Origin: Treponema sp.
GTDB taxonomy: Bacteria; Spirochaetota; Spirochaetia; Treponematales; Treponemataceae
Direction of reading: 5' to 3'
DNA: 13,179 nucleotides
Assembly (NCBI GenBank): GCA_017622055.1
Contig: JAGARY010000011.1
Coordinates: 1-13,179, forward strand
This document shows, piece after piece, positions 1-6,477 of this stretch. The translations under genes were made by a program, and so were the position numbers. Under the pieces are notes generated by a model, which searched no databases, was not told the DNA's origin, and saw only the letters and a program-made list of their open reading frames with translations. The first letter of the stretch is position 1; every line of letters starts with the position of its first letter.

Positions 1-333
1 TGTGTTTGTGAATATTCTTGTAATAATGATTGTTGTTTATCTTCTTCAATTTCTTGTATTTCAATTTCTAATTCTTTCTTTCGTTCAATTAATTGTTCTT
101 TTTCTCGTTCTTTTTCTTTCATTTTATCTTCACAATATATTTCTAATTGGAATATTGAATTTTATTCAGGATTTACTGATGTTACTACAAATTTTGGTGA
201 AATTGATAAGAATAAATTTTTATTGCCAAATAATTTCCCTGATGATGAAGTTTTGCAAATTTTTGTAAGTGGAACATATAACGGTTTTGATTATGGACAA
301 ACTTTAACTTGGACTTTGAAGAAGGAGAATTAA
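1..333 (+). CDS. 3' end of an unidentified gene, cut by the left window edge
   Basis: Reading frame 1 is open from the first base to TAA at 331-333 (110 codons), with no start codon visible, so this is the C-terminal end of a longer protein. The last 65 or so residues look like ordinary protein with alternating polar and hydrophobic stretches (for example WNIEFYSGFTDVT and the end LTWTLKKEN), perhaps a beta-rich domain; I do not recognise a family. The first 42 residues are odd: about 7 Cys and 14 Ser, with the + strand unusually T-rich, and the opposite strand reads as a Glu/Lys coiled coil. The frame could therefore be partly fortuitous or a rearranged pseudogene in its first third. It ends four bases before the lipoprotein start, and the Shine-Dalgarno of that gene lies in its last codons, which suggests one operon. 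Confidence 0.5.
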   Translation, partial: CVCEYSCNNDCCLSSSISCISISNSFFRSINCSFSRSFSFILSSQYISNWNIEFYSGFTDVTTNFGEIDKNKFLLPNNFPDDEVLQIFVSGTYNGFDYGQTLTWTLKKEN

Positions 334-336
334 TAT

Positions 337-3330
337 ATGAAAAACAAATTAATTTTTATTTTATGGTTATTAATGTTTAGTTTTTTTTCTTGTGATTTTG
401 GAATAAAAGAAAATGAAGAAACAAATTCAAAAGAATATTTTACTGTAAAAGGAAGTTGTTCAATACAAGGTGCAATTCCTTCCGATTTATTCCCTGAAAA
501 ATCAATAAAACAAAATGCACAAAGAACTGTTGTTCCAAAAATAGAAATAGGTGAAATAACTGTAAGTTTTGAATCTGAAACTGGGGATACAAAATCTGCA
601 GAAGTTGTAAATAAAGATTTTGAAATAGAACTTCCTCCTGGTAAATGGACTGTAAAAGCCCAAGGAAAAAAATCTGATGATGTAATTATAGAAAGTGAAA
701 GTTGCCAAATTGAACTACCTGCAGAAAACACAAATGTGAAATTAGTTTTAAAACCTACACAAAGTGACACAGAAAAAGGAACTTTTAAATTTTCATTTGG
801 CATGGAAACTACTAAAGTTTCTAGAATGAAGTATACATATAAAAAAAATGGGGATACAGAACCACAGTCTGCTACAATAGTTAATTTTTCCGCCCCAATA
901 AATAAAGAGCTTTCTTCTGGGGTATATACTTTTAGATTTGATTTTTATAGTGATAATGCTGATACAGACGAACTTCTTTATTCATTTACAGAAGTTGTAA
1001 ATATTTTTGATGGGCTAACCACAGATACTTGGATTGGTGCGGGAGAGTACATAAAAGAAGGAGAGATTTGTATTACTGATAATATGATTAGTCAATTTGT
1101 ATCTACCACAGTTTATGTTTCTAAAAATGGAGATGTTTTTAATTTGGGAACATTTTTTGAACCTGTAAAAACAATTCAACAAGCGGTAGATAAGGTAATT
1201 GCTATGCATGAGGTTACTGCTTCTACTGAGGGGAATCCTTATAAAATATTATTGTTAAGTGATATTTATACTCCATCTGATGATTCTTTTGAAAATATTA
1301 ATAATGCCTTTGTAAATATTGATCCATCTTCTGATTCTGAAAACCCTCTTTATTTGACAATTTCAAAATGCGGTGAAGGAAACGCAACAATAAACGCAAA
1401 CAGAACAGACTCTAATACAGGCCGTGTAATGTATATTGGAGAAAATGCAAATGTAACCCTAAAAAATTTAACTCTTAAAGGTGGGGCTCTTTTAGGTGAA
1501 AATGGTGGGGGAATATATTCAAAAGGAAATTGTAAACTTAATTCTTGTACAATTTCAGGGAACACAGCAAAGGTTCTTAGCGGCAGTGTGAAGGGTGGTG
1601 GTGTTTACATAGAAAGTGGTTCTTTTAAAATGGAAGGCTGCACAATAAGCGGCAATACTGCTGGCTCTGAAACTGCAAGCGCAAACGCTTTTGGTGGTGG
1701 AATATACGGGGCAAATGGAACTAAAATTGATATGAATGATACAACTATTTTTGGAAATAAAGTTGCTTCTGTAAATGATGTTGAGGGTGCAGGAGTTTAT
1801 TTGTCTGGTGCAGAATTAACAATGCAGGAAAATTCAAAAATCTCTGGTAATAGTTGTGTTTTTGAAGAACCTGCATCTAGTTATGGTGGCGGAGTTTATA
1901 TAAACAATTCTTCCACTTTTACAATGACTTGCGGTGAGATTTCTGAAAACTCTGCAAAATATGGTGGTGGGGTTTATGTTTCTGGTGGCAAATTTATAAT
2001 GAATGGTGGAAGTATTTCTAACAACACTGTTACTGAAAACGGTAAGGGTAAGGGTGTTCATGTTGTAAAAAGCAATGATATAGATCCATTGTTTGAAATT
2101 TCGGGTGATGCATCTATTACAGAAGATAATGATGTTTATTTGGCAAACGAAACAACTATAACAGTTACAGGAAATCTTACATCAACAGATACAGTTGCTA
2201 CTATTACGCCAAATGTATATAGCACAACTCGGCAAGTGCTTGTACCTGATAGTGGAGAAATTTTTACTGATAAAATTGTAAACAGATTCTTAGTAACTCA
2301 AGAGAATGGTAATGAATGGTATGTAACTGTAAATGGTAATTTACAAAACATGGAAAGAGATGCTAATGACTACTATTTAGGTAGAGAGCCAAGTGACAAG
2401 GTTACAACTTCTGAGACTGTAACTACAGATGATGGCGATGTTGAATTGACAAAAGTAAGTTGTTCAATTGAAAGTTATGACAATATGCTTTGGATTGCTC
2501 ATGAACTAAAAACTAGCACAATACATAAATTTGATATAACACTTACTAATGATATTGAAATTCCAAGTGGAAAGTGGATTTCGCCATTAGATGTTACAAA
2601 GGCTTCTACAATAGATGGGCAAGGGCATTCTATCATATTTAATGGTGGAAGTGGTCTTTTTGACAGATTTCACGGAGGTTCAATTGAAAATCTTGTGTTA
2701 GAAGGAACAATTAATACTAACTCAGATAAGGATCATTTTAGTGGTCAATGTGGTGTTGGTGTTTTAGCAGGAAGTGCTTATCAAACTACAATTAAGAATG
2801 TTGTATCAACAGTAGATGTTGTAGATACTGGAAATGGATCTGTAGGAGGATTAATAGGTTACTTTGGTGGTAACATCGAAGGGCAACCTGGTTCATTTAT
2901 TCAAAATTGTGCTGTTTATGCAAATATTAAAAGTACAAAAGGGACTGTTGGAGGGCTTGTAGGAGGTACTTGGTCTGGACATCAATGTTGGCAAATCAAC
3001 AATTGTATTTATAAAGGTAATGTAACCGGAGGAACAGATCAAGGTGTAGGAGCGATTATAGGAACTCATAATACTGGACGAACATCTACTTTTAAAGATA
3101 CTTGGTATTGTGCAAATGGTACTAGTAAAATAGTTGGAAAATATGATAATGAAAATAATGGAGAAAATTTTAATGGTTATGGTACAGTTATCTCCAAAAC
3201 TGCCGATCAAATCGCCACAGAGGCCGCTGCAACATTGCTTAATACAAATTCAGATGGTACACCAAATGATGTTTGGGAATATATTCCTGGCTCAGCTTAT
3301 CCAACACTAAAAGCTTTTAGTTCAGAATAG
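337..3330 (+). CDS. Large surface lipoprotein with parallel beta-helix and GLUG-type repeats
   Basis: The 997-residue product starts with a basic-hydrophobic signal peptide ending FFSC, with Cys19 as the likely lipidated residue; Phe at -3 is unusual for the classical lipobox but spirochaete lipoboxes are relaxed. GGAG at 324-327 supports the start. Residues 35-240 look like beta-sandwich or carboxypeptidase-regulatory-like modules (ELPPGKWTVKAQG). Residues about 350-580 form a right-handed beta-helix region with repeated GGGIY or GGGVY followed by ISGNTA-like strands, resembling Pmp-type and other extracellular beta-helix repeats. Residues about 740-940 carry GLUG-like motifs (GGLIGYFGG, GGLVGG, GAIIGT) alternating with N-C-turn strands. 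It has no transmembrane beta-barrel that I can see, so it is probably an anchored surface or periplasmic protein for adhesion or glycan contact; that role is inferred from architecture only. No catalytic motif is recognisable. Confidence 0.88.
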   Translation: MKNKLIFILWLLMFSFFSCDFGIKENEETNSKEYFTVKGSCSIQGAIPSDLFPEKSIKQNAQRTVVPKIEIGEITVSFESETGDTKSAEVVNKDFEIELPPGKWTVKAQGKKSDDVIIESESCQIELPAENTNVKLVLKPTQSDTEKGTFKFSFGMETTKVSRMKYTYKKNGDTEPQSATIVNFSAPINKELSSGVYTFRFDFYSDNADTDELLYSFTEVVNIFDGLTTDTWIGAGEYIKEGEICITDNMISQFVSTTVYVSKNGDVFNLGTFFEPVKTIQQAVDKVIAMHEVTASTEGNPYKILLLSDIYTPSDDSFENINNAFVNIDPSSDSENPLYLTISKCGEGNATINANRTDSNTGRVMYIGENANVTLKNLTLKGGALLGENGGGIYSKGNCKLNSCTISGNTAKVLSGSVKGGGVYIESGSFKMEGCTISGNTAGSETASANAFGGGIYGANGTKIDMNDTTIFGNKVASVNDVEGAGVYLSGAELTMQENSKISGNSCVFEEPASSYGGGVYINNSSTFTMTCGEISENSAKYGGGVYVSGGKFIMNGGSISNNTVTENGKGKGVHVVKSNDIDPLFEISGDASITEDNDVYLANETTITVTGNLTSTDTVATITPNVYSTTRQVLVPDSGEIFTDKIVNRFLVTQENGNEWYVTVNGNLQNMERDANDYYLGREPSDKVTTSETVTTDDGDVELTKVSCSIESYDNMLWIAHELKTSTIHKFDITLTNDIEIPSGKWISPLDVTKASTIDGQGHSIIFNGGSGLFDRFHGGSIENLVLEGTINTNSDKDHFSGQCGVGVLAGSAYQTTIKNVVSTVDVVDTGNGSVGGLIGYFGGNIEGQPGSFIQNCAVYANIKSTKGTVGGLVGGTWSGHQCWQINNCIYKGNVTGGTDQGVGAIIGTHNTGRTSTFKDTWYCANGTSKIVGKYDNENNGENFNGYGTVISKTADQIATEAAATLLNTNSDGTPNDVWEYIPGSAYPTLKAFSSE

Positions 3331-3419
3331 TCTGCGCCATCTTTATCTTTCCCAAGAAATCCTTACATCAATTGTAATCGCATCATTTTATTTTGTAATA
3401 ATGAGAATGTTAGAAAATA

Positions 3420-3473
3420 ATTGAAAATATTGCAAAAGATTGAAAATAATGTTATTTTATAACAAATTTTCAA
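3420..3473. repeat. Short repeated ATTGAAAAT elements upstream of the GGDEF gene
   Basis: ATTGAAAAT occurs at 3420-3428 and again at 3439-3447, a 19-base offset, and the inverted form ATTTTCAA lies at 3466-3473. The elements surround the candidate promoter, as an operator might. They are short and AT-rich, so chance is a real alternative. Confidence 0.3.
3430..3458 (+). promoter_or_regulatory. Possible sigma-70 promoter for the broken GGDEF gene
   Basis: TTGCAA (3430-3435) and TATTTT (3453-3458) are separated by 17 bases, each matching four of six consensus positions. TATAAC at 3458-3463 is a better -10 match but has no -35 at the right distance. In DNA this AT-rich such matches occur by chance, so this is only a candidate. 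Confidence 0.25.
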
Positions 3474-3489
3474 AAACGGCGGAAAAAAT

Positions 3490-3900
3490 ATGAATAACCA
3501 AATCCAATCATTTTTTAACTCATTTTATACAGAAAGTTTGGCACCAAATCTATTACAAAAAAAATTAGAGAAAGAAATTAAACCTATTTGTGAATCTATG
3601 AATATTGCAAAAATTGCAGTTAGTGCAAATACTACAGATTCAATTTATGATAAGGGCATTTCTGTAAAAAATTATGTTTTGTACGAAAAAATGTTTTCAA
3701 TGGGGGATGATGTTATTTCAATTCATCAAAATATTCCAAATGTTGGTAATTCTACTTTTTCTGCTTATTGTGTAAAAAAATCAACTTGGTCTGAAGATGA
3801 AAAATCTGATATTTCATTTTTGCTACAACTTATTTATGTTTTGTTTTCTCGTAGTAGAATGAACAAAATGTTATTGCGTGCTCAAGAAACAGATACTTAG
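3490..3900 (+). CDS. N-terminal fragment (GAF-like sensor part) of the broken GGDEF gene
   Basis: As the DNA stands, translation from ATG 3490 would give a 136-residue protein ending at TAG 3898-3900. The C-terminal half (VKKSTWSEDEKSD, then a hydrophobic helix and RSRMNKMLLRAQETD) resembles the last strand and output helix of a GAF domain leading into a GGDEF domain. The fold assignment is inferred from this pattern and from position. No signal peptide or membrane segment is present, so it would be cytoplasmic. It retains the signalling helix but not the enzymatic domain. Confidence 0.5.
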   Translation: MNNQIQSFFNSFYTESLAPNLLQKKLEKEIKPICESMNIAKIAVSANTTDSIYDKGISVKNYVLYEKMFSMGDDVISIHQNIPNVGNSTFSAYCVKKSTWSEDEKSDISFLLQLIYVLFSRSRMNKMLLRAQETDT

Positions 3901-3909
3901 ACCGGAGCA

Positions 3910-4380
3910 TTGAATACTGCTGGAATTATCCGTTTGGGAAACATGATTGCAGAAAAAAAACTTTTGCAAAGATTTACTGTTGTATTTTTTAACATTAAAA
4001 AGTTCAGACAAATTAATGATGTTGTTGGTTCAAAAAACGGAGACGTAATTCTTTCTTCTTATGTAAAAATGACTACAAATTTCTTGGGAAAAGATGGGTC
4101 AATTGCACGTCTTGGTGGTGATAATTTTGTAACAATTGTAAAATCATATCGCTTGGGTGATTATTTAAAATTTTTGGAAAATGTTAGAATTACTGTTGAT
4201 TGCGAAGGTGCAAAGAAAACTGCAATTATTAATGTAAAAGCAGGAATTGCTCAGGGAAATCCTATGGTTCAAGTTTATGAACAATTAATGGGTTGTGCTG
4301 CCACTGCATTTAAAGTTGCAAAATCTTCTCAACTAGAAAATTTTGTATTTTTCAAACCAGAAATGATGCAACGAAGATAA
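3910..4380 (+). CDS. Degenerate GGDEF domain fragment downstream of the internal TAG
   Basis: This part of the frame encodes the GGDEF fold: FFNIKKFRQIND matches the usual D-I-D-x-F-K-x-I-N-D strand, NGDVIL matches the following G-D-x-x-L helix, and ARLGGDNF is the signature loop. Numbering from ATG 3490, the first metal-ligand Asp is Asn168, the next Asp is Lys170, and the catalytic acidic residue of the signature is Asn212. The RxxD inhibitory site is also absent. A cyclase activity is therefore unlikely even if the stop were read through. Independent expression would need TTG 3910, where GGAG is only two bases upstream and itself codes for the Gly-Ala of the motif, or ATG 3943; neither has a convincing ribosome binding site. 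Confidence 0.45.
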   Translation: MNTAGIIRLGNMIAEKKLLQRFTVVFFNIKKFRQINDVVGSKNGDVILSSYVKMTTNFLGKDGSIARLGGDNFVTIVKSYRLGDYLKFLENVRITVDCEGAKKTAIINVKAGIAQGNPMVQVYEQLMGCAATAFKVAKSSQLENFVFFKPEMMQRR

Positions 4381-4444
4381 TCTTTATAGTTATTTTTTCA
4401 TTCCTATCTAACTCGGCAATCTAATAGTTTCTGTTCGAAAAAAG

Positions 4445-4473
4445 TGGAAATCACTCAAAAACTGTGTTAAAAT
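4445..4473 (+). promoter_or_regulatory. Candidate extended -10 promoter of the chemosensory operon
   Basis: TGGAAA (4445-4450) and TAAAAT (4468-4473) have a 17-base spacer, and TG at 4465-4466 gives the extended -10 form TGnTAAAAT. TAAAAT matches five of six consensus bases. Transcription would start near 4480, leaving a leader of about 25 bases with GGAG at 4495-4498, eight bases before the first ATG. No sigma-28-like GCCGATAA element is seen, so the operon does not look like a flagellar late-class gene set. Confidence 0.45.
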
Positions 4474-4506
4474 AATTCTACCAAAACACTGTTTGGAGAG
4501 TTTTTT

Positions 4507-4947
4507 ATGAATGATGAATCTGAAACAACTAAAACTTGGCTCGTCTTTATTGCTGGAGAAAAAAAATACGCATTGTTATCATCCGATGTTCAAGAGATTT
4601 TGCGAGATGCTCCGGTTTTTCCTTTACCTTTTGTTCCTCCATATATAAATGGTGTTTTAAATCGTTATGGTGAGCCTTACGCTGTAATTGATCCTTTACC
4701 GTTGCTGGGAGAAAAAACTCAATCATCAAAACTTTTTATTGTTCTTCACGGAAATGCCCATCTTTGTTTGCGAATTACGGAAGTTATTGAATTCTACTCT
4801 ACAACAGAGTCTGATTTAAAGTTTTTTTCAAGTTCGGAATCTGGAAAATATTATGTTGGTTCTTTTGATTTTAAATCTGAAGAGGTTTTAATATTAAATC
4901 CAGAAGCGTTTGTTGAGGTTGCAGAAAGAGATGCCGGAAATGCCTAA
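4507..4947 (+). CDS. cheW: CheW chemotaxis coupling protein
   Basis: This 146-residue protein is a single CheW domain, the SH3-like adaptor that joins receptors to CheA in the cytoplasmic array. The central motif is easily seen: PFVPPYINGVLNRYGEPYAV (residues 41-60) matches the CheW consensus P-x-x-I-x-G-x-x-N-x-R-G followed by the V-I-D strand. NRYG stands where most CheW proteins have NLRG, so the conserved Arg is shifted by one place. Length is close to the usual 150-170 residues. It is the first gene of the operon, with GGAG eight bases before the ATG, and its end overlaps the next gene by eight bases (ATGCCTAA), indicating translational coupling. Confidence 0.9.
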   Translation: MNDESETTKTWLVFIAGEKKYALLSSDVQEILRDAPVFPLPFVPPYINGVLNRYGEPYAVIDPLPLLGEKTQSSKLFIVLHGNAHLCLRITEVIEFYSTTESDLKFFSSSESGKYYVGSFDFKSEEVLILNPEAFVEVAERDAGNA

Positions 4948-5431
4948 TAGTTATATTTCAATTCCATATAATAATGTAGATTTTGTTATTTCTGGTGATT
5001 ATGTGCTTGAAACTAGGCCTTGCAGCTTAACCGAATGCAATTTAGATTCAATTGATTGGAGTTTGTCAAAAAAAATTGATTTTTCTTCTTCTCAAATCCC
5101 ATTTATTCCTTTTGATTTAATTGCCCAGCTTTTTGATAACAACCACGCCGATTTTTTCCAAAAAATAAAATCTTCAAATGTTAAAACTGCAATTATTATA
5201 AAAAATAAAAAAGATTCTGGATTTTTTGAAGGGGAAGAAAGTTTTGCTTTAATCACATCTGCAAATTGCCGTTTGTTAGATTTTGAAAATCAAAAATTTG
5301 TAAAAAACACAGGTCTAACTGAATCTTTATTTCCAAAACTAGGTATAGAATTTTCCACATTTTTTGAAGGACGATTTTCTCCTGTTATTAATCCTGTTGT
5401 ATTTTTAGAAAAAATGAGAGGCTGCGTATGA
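4940..5431 (+). CDS. Divergent CheW-like protein
   Basis: The product (163 residues from ATG 4940) has no obvious signature, but its strand pattern follows a CheW domain: YISIPYNNVDFVISGDYVLE resembles the first strands where CheW reads its own function as a switch site, IPFIPFDLIAQLF resembles the V-x-D-L strand, VKTAIIIKN and FALITSANCRLLDF resemble the paired strands of the second subdomain, and FEGRFSPVINPVVFLEKM resembles the C-terminal G-x-x-x-x-L-D-x-x-x-L segment. The NLRG loop is missing. This is an inference from pattern and context (between CheW and CheB). ATG 4940 is preferred over ATG 4931 or the upstream TTG codons because it begins right at the first strand and overlaps the CheW stop like the other couplings here. 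Its stop overlaps CheB (ATGA). Confidence 0.6.
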   Translation: MPNSYISIPYNNVDFVISGDYVLETRPCSLTECNLDSIDWSLSKKIDFSSSQIPFIPFDLIAQLFDNNHADFFQKIKSSNVKTAIIIKNKKDSGFFEGEESFALITSANCRLLDFENQKFVKNTGLTESLFPKLGIEFSTFFEGRFSPVINPVVFLEKMRGCV

Positions 5432-6477
5432 TAAAAATTTTAACCGCAGACTTATCGGCAGTTGTAAGAACTATAGAAAAACAAATTTTTTCTTCTTGTC
5501 CAGATTTTGAATTTATTTCAAGTTGTCCAGATGCAGCTTTGTTGCTTGATGATTGCCGTAAATTACATCCAGATTTTGTACTTTGTTCCGCTGATATTCC
5601 AGATATTAGAAATGTCATAAAAGTAATTTCTGATGAACTTCACATTATTTCTGTTGTAATGAATACAAATTTGTCGGCTTCTATTTTGTTTTACGGTGCT
5701 ACAGAAATTCAAAAACCAGAATTTATTTCTATGTCAAAAAATGATACTGACGATTTTTTAAATAAATTGTTGCAAATTTATCAGTTTTCAAATATTAAAT
5801 TTGATAAAATTAAGCGAGGGATAAATCAAGAATCTTCAAAGGAAAATTGTCCTTGTGAATCAAAGCGAAAATCAAAAGAAAAGCATTTTAAAGCTTTGGT
5901 TGTTGGGGTTTCTACTGGTGGACCAAAAACTCTTCAATTATTAATTCGTTCTTTAGGCAAAGATTTTCCGTTGCCTGTTTTTATTACTCAGCATGTAGAT
6001 ACAACTTTTGATAAAAATATGGTTTCTTGGTTAGATAAAACTGTAGATTTGACAGTTTCTTTGGCCGAAGACGGTGTTGTTCCTTTACCAGGTCATGTTT
6101 ATTTTGCTCCTGCAGATAATCATTTAGTTTTTACAAAAGAAAAAGGTGATATAAAAATTGTTTTAGATAAGAGTGAACCAATAAACTTTTTGCGTCCAGC
6201 TGTAGATAAAATGTTTTCTAGTGCTGCGGAAGTTTATGGTGAAAATTGTTTGGCACTTTTGTTAACTGGCATGGGAAATGACGGAACTGAAGGTTGTAAA
6301 GCAATAAAAAAATATTGTGGCTACACAATTGGTGAAGCGGAAGAATCTTGTGTTGTTTACGGAATGTCAAAATCTGCTTACGAAGCCGGTGCAATTGATG
6401 AAATGCTTTCTCTTGAATTGATGGGAAAACGAGTTAATCAATTGGTAAAAATTGCAGGAGGTGATTCAAATGAGTAA
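5428..6477 (+). CDS. cheB: CheB receptor methylesterase with a degenerate receiver domain
   Basis: The 349-residue protein has the CheB layout: receiver-like domain (1-118), charged linker with CPCE and KRKSK (130-153), and methylesterase/deamidase domain (155-345). The catalytic triad is present as Ser162 (VGVSTGGP), His189 (ITQHV) and Asp285 (LLTGMGNDGTEG), so it should remove methyl groups from receptor glutamates and deamidate glutamines. The receiver is unusual: the phosphoacceptor position reads PDFVLCSADIP, giving Ser54 where Asp is expected, and the acidic pair is reduced to Ala-Asp (ILTADLS). Lys96 of the K-P motif is kept. In known CheB proteins phosphorylation of this Asp relieves inhibition, so this enzyme probably has phosphorylation-independent control. 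It begins at the ATGA overlap with the upstream gene. Confidence 0.93.
   Translation: MIKILTADLSAVVRTIEKQIFSSCPDFEFISSCPDAALLLDDCRKLHPDFVLCSADIPDIRNVIKVISDELHIISVVMNTNLSASILFYGATEIQKPEFISMSKNDTDDFLNKLLQIYQFSNIKFDKIKRGINQESSKENCPCESKRKSKEKHFKALVVGVSTGGPKTLQLLIRSLGKDFPLPVFITQHVDTTFDKNMVSWLDKTVDLTVSLAEDGVVPLPGHVYFAPADNHLVFTKEKGDIKIVLDKSEPINFLRPAVDKMFSSAAEVYGENCLALLLTGMGNDGTEGCKAIKKYCGYTIGEAEESCVVYGMSKSAYEAGAIDEMLSLELMGKRVNQLVKIAGGDSNE
6456..6461 (+). promoter_or_regulatory. Shine-Dalgarno deciding the cheR start
   Basis: A perfect AGGAGG lies inside the end of cheB, eight bases before ATG 6470. It rules in ATG 6470 and rules out the in-frame TTG at 6452, which lies upstream of the site. The start overlaps the cheB stop as ATGAGTAA. 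Confidence 0.85.

Larger units (their letters stand above)
3331..3489. other. AT-rich intergenic region
   Basis: No gene is visible between the lipoprotein stop and the next start. The stretch holds a weak AT-only hairpin (3383-3404), repeated ATTGAAAAT elements and weak promoter-like hexamers just upstream of 3490. No GC-rich stem followed by a T-tract is present, so I see no convincing intrinsic terminator for the lipoprotein gene. Confidence 0.6.
3490..4380 (+). pseudogene. GGDEF-family signalling protein gene interrupted by an in-frame TAG
   Basis: One reading frame of 297 codons runs from ATG 3490 to TAA 4378-4380, broken only by TAG at 3898-3900. The sequence across the break reads ETDT-stop-TGALN. 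GGDEF domains normally begin with D-x-L-T-G-L-x-N, so the stop occupies exactly the conserved Leu; TTG to TAG would be a single base change. No frameshift is seen on either side, and domain order (GAF-like, then GGDEF) continues through the stop. It is therefore most simply a nonsense-inactivated gene, or a sequencing error. The frame ends with FFKPEMMQRR, which resembles the linker that follows GGDEF in GGDEF-EAL proteins, but no EAL sequence follows before the next gene. The start has GGCGG at 3478-3482, a near match to a Shine-Dalgarno, seven bases upstream. Confidence 0.75.

Noticed and set aside
2..268. A hydrophobic 88-residue + strand reading in frame 2.
   Set aside because: It is produced by T-rich codons (Phe, Leu, Ile, Val), has no ribosome binding site, and overlaps the longer frame 1 reading that runs into the lipoprotein gene.
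3383..3404. Possible terminator hairpin (TCATT paired with AATGA) after the lipoprotein gene.
   Set aside because: The stem is AT-only with a bulge, and no T-tract follows.
3331..3420. Continuation of the lipoprotein frame past its TAG for about 30 codons.
   Set aside because: The extension has no recognisable motif, and the protein ends naturally after the last repeat block.
3898..3900. Recoding of TAG as a sense codon.
   Set aside because: TAG also ends the lipoprotein gene at 3328-3330 at a natural protein end, and all other genes use TAA or TGA normally, so a general reassignment is not supported; local readthrough remains possible.
4910..4939. Upstream start (TTG 4910 or ATG 4931) for the CheW-like protein.
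   Set aside because: No well-placed ribosome binding site is seen, and the added residues only read through the CheW tail in another frame; ATG 4940 fits the domain start.
6452..6469. TTG 6452 as the cheR start.
   Set aside because: A perfect AGGAGG lies downstream of it and eight bases before ATG 6470.
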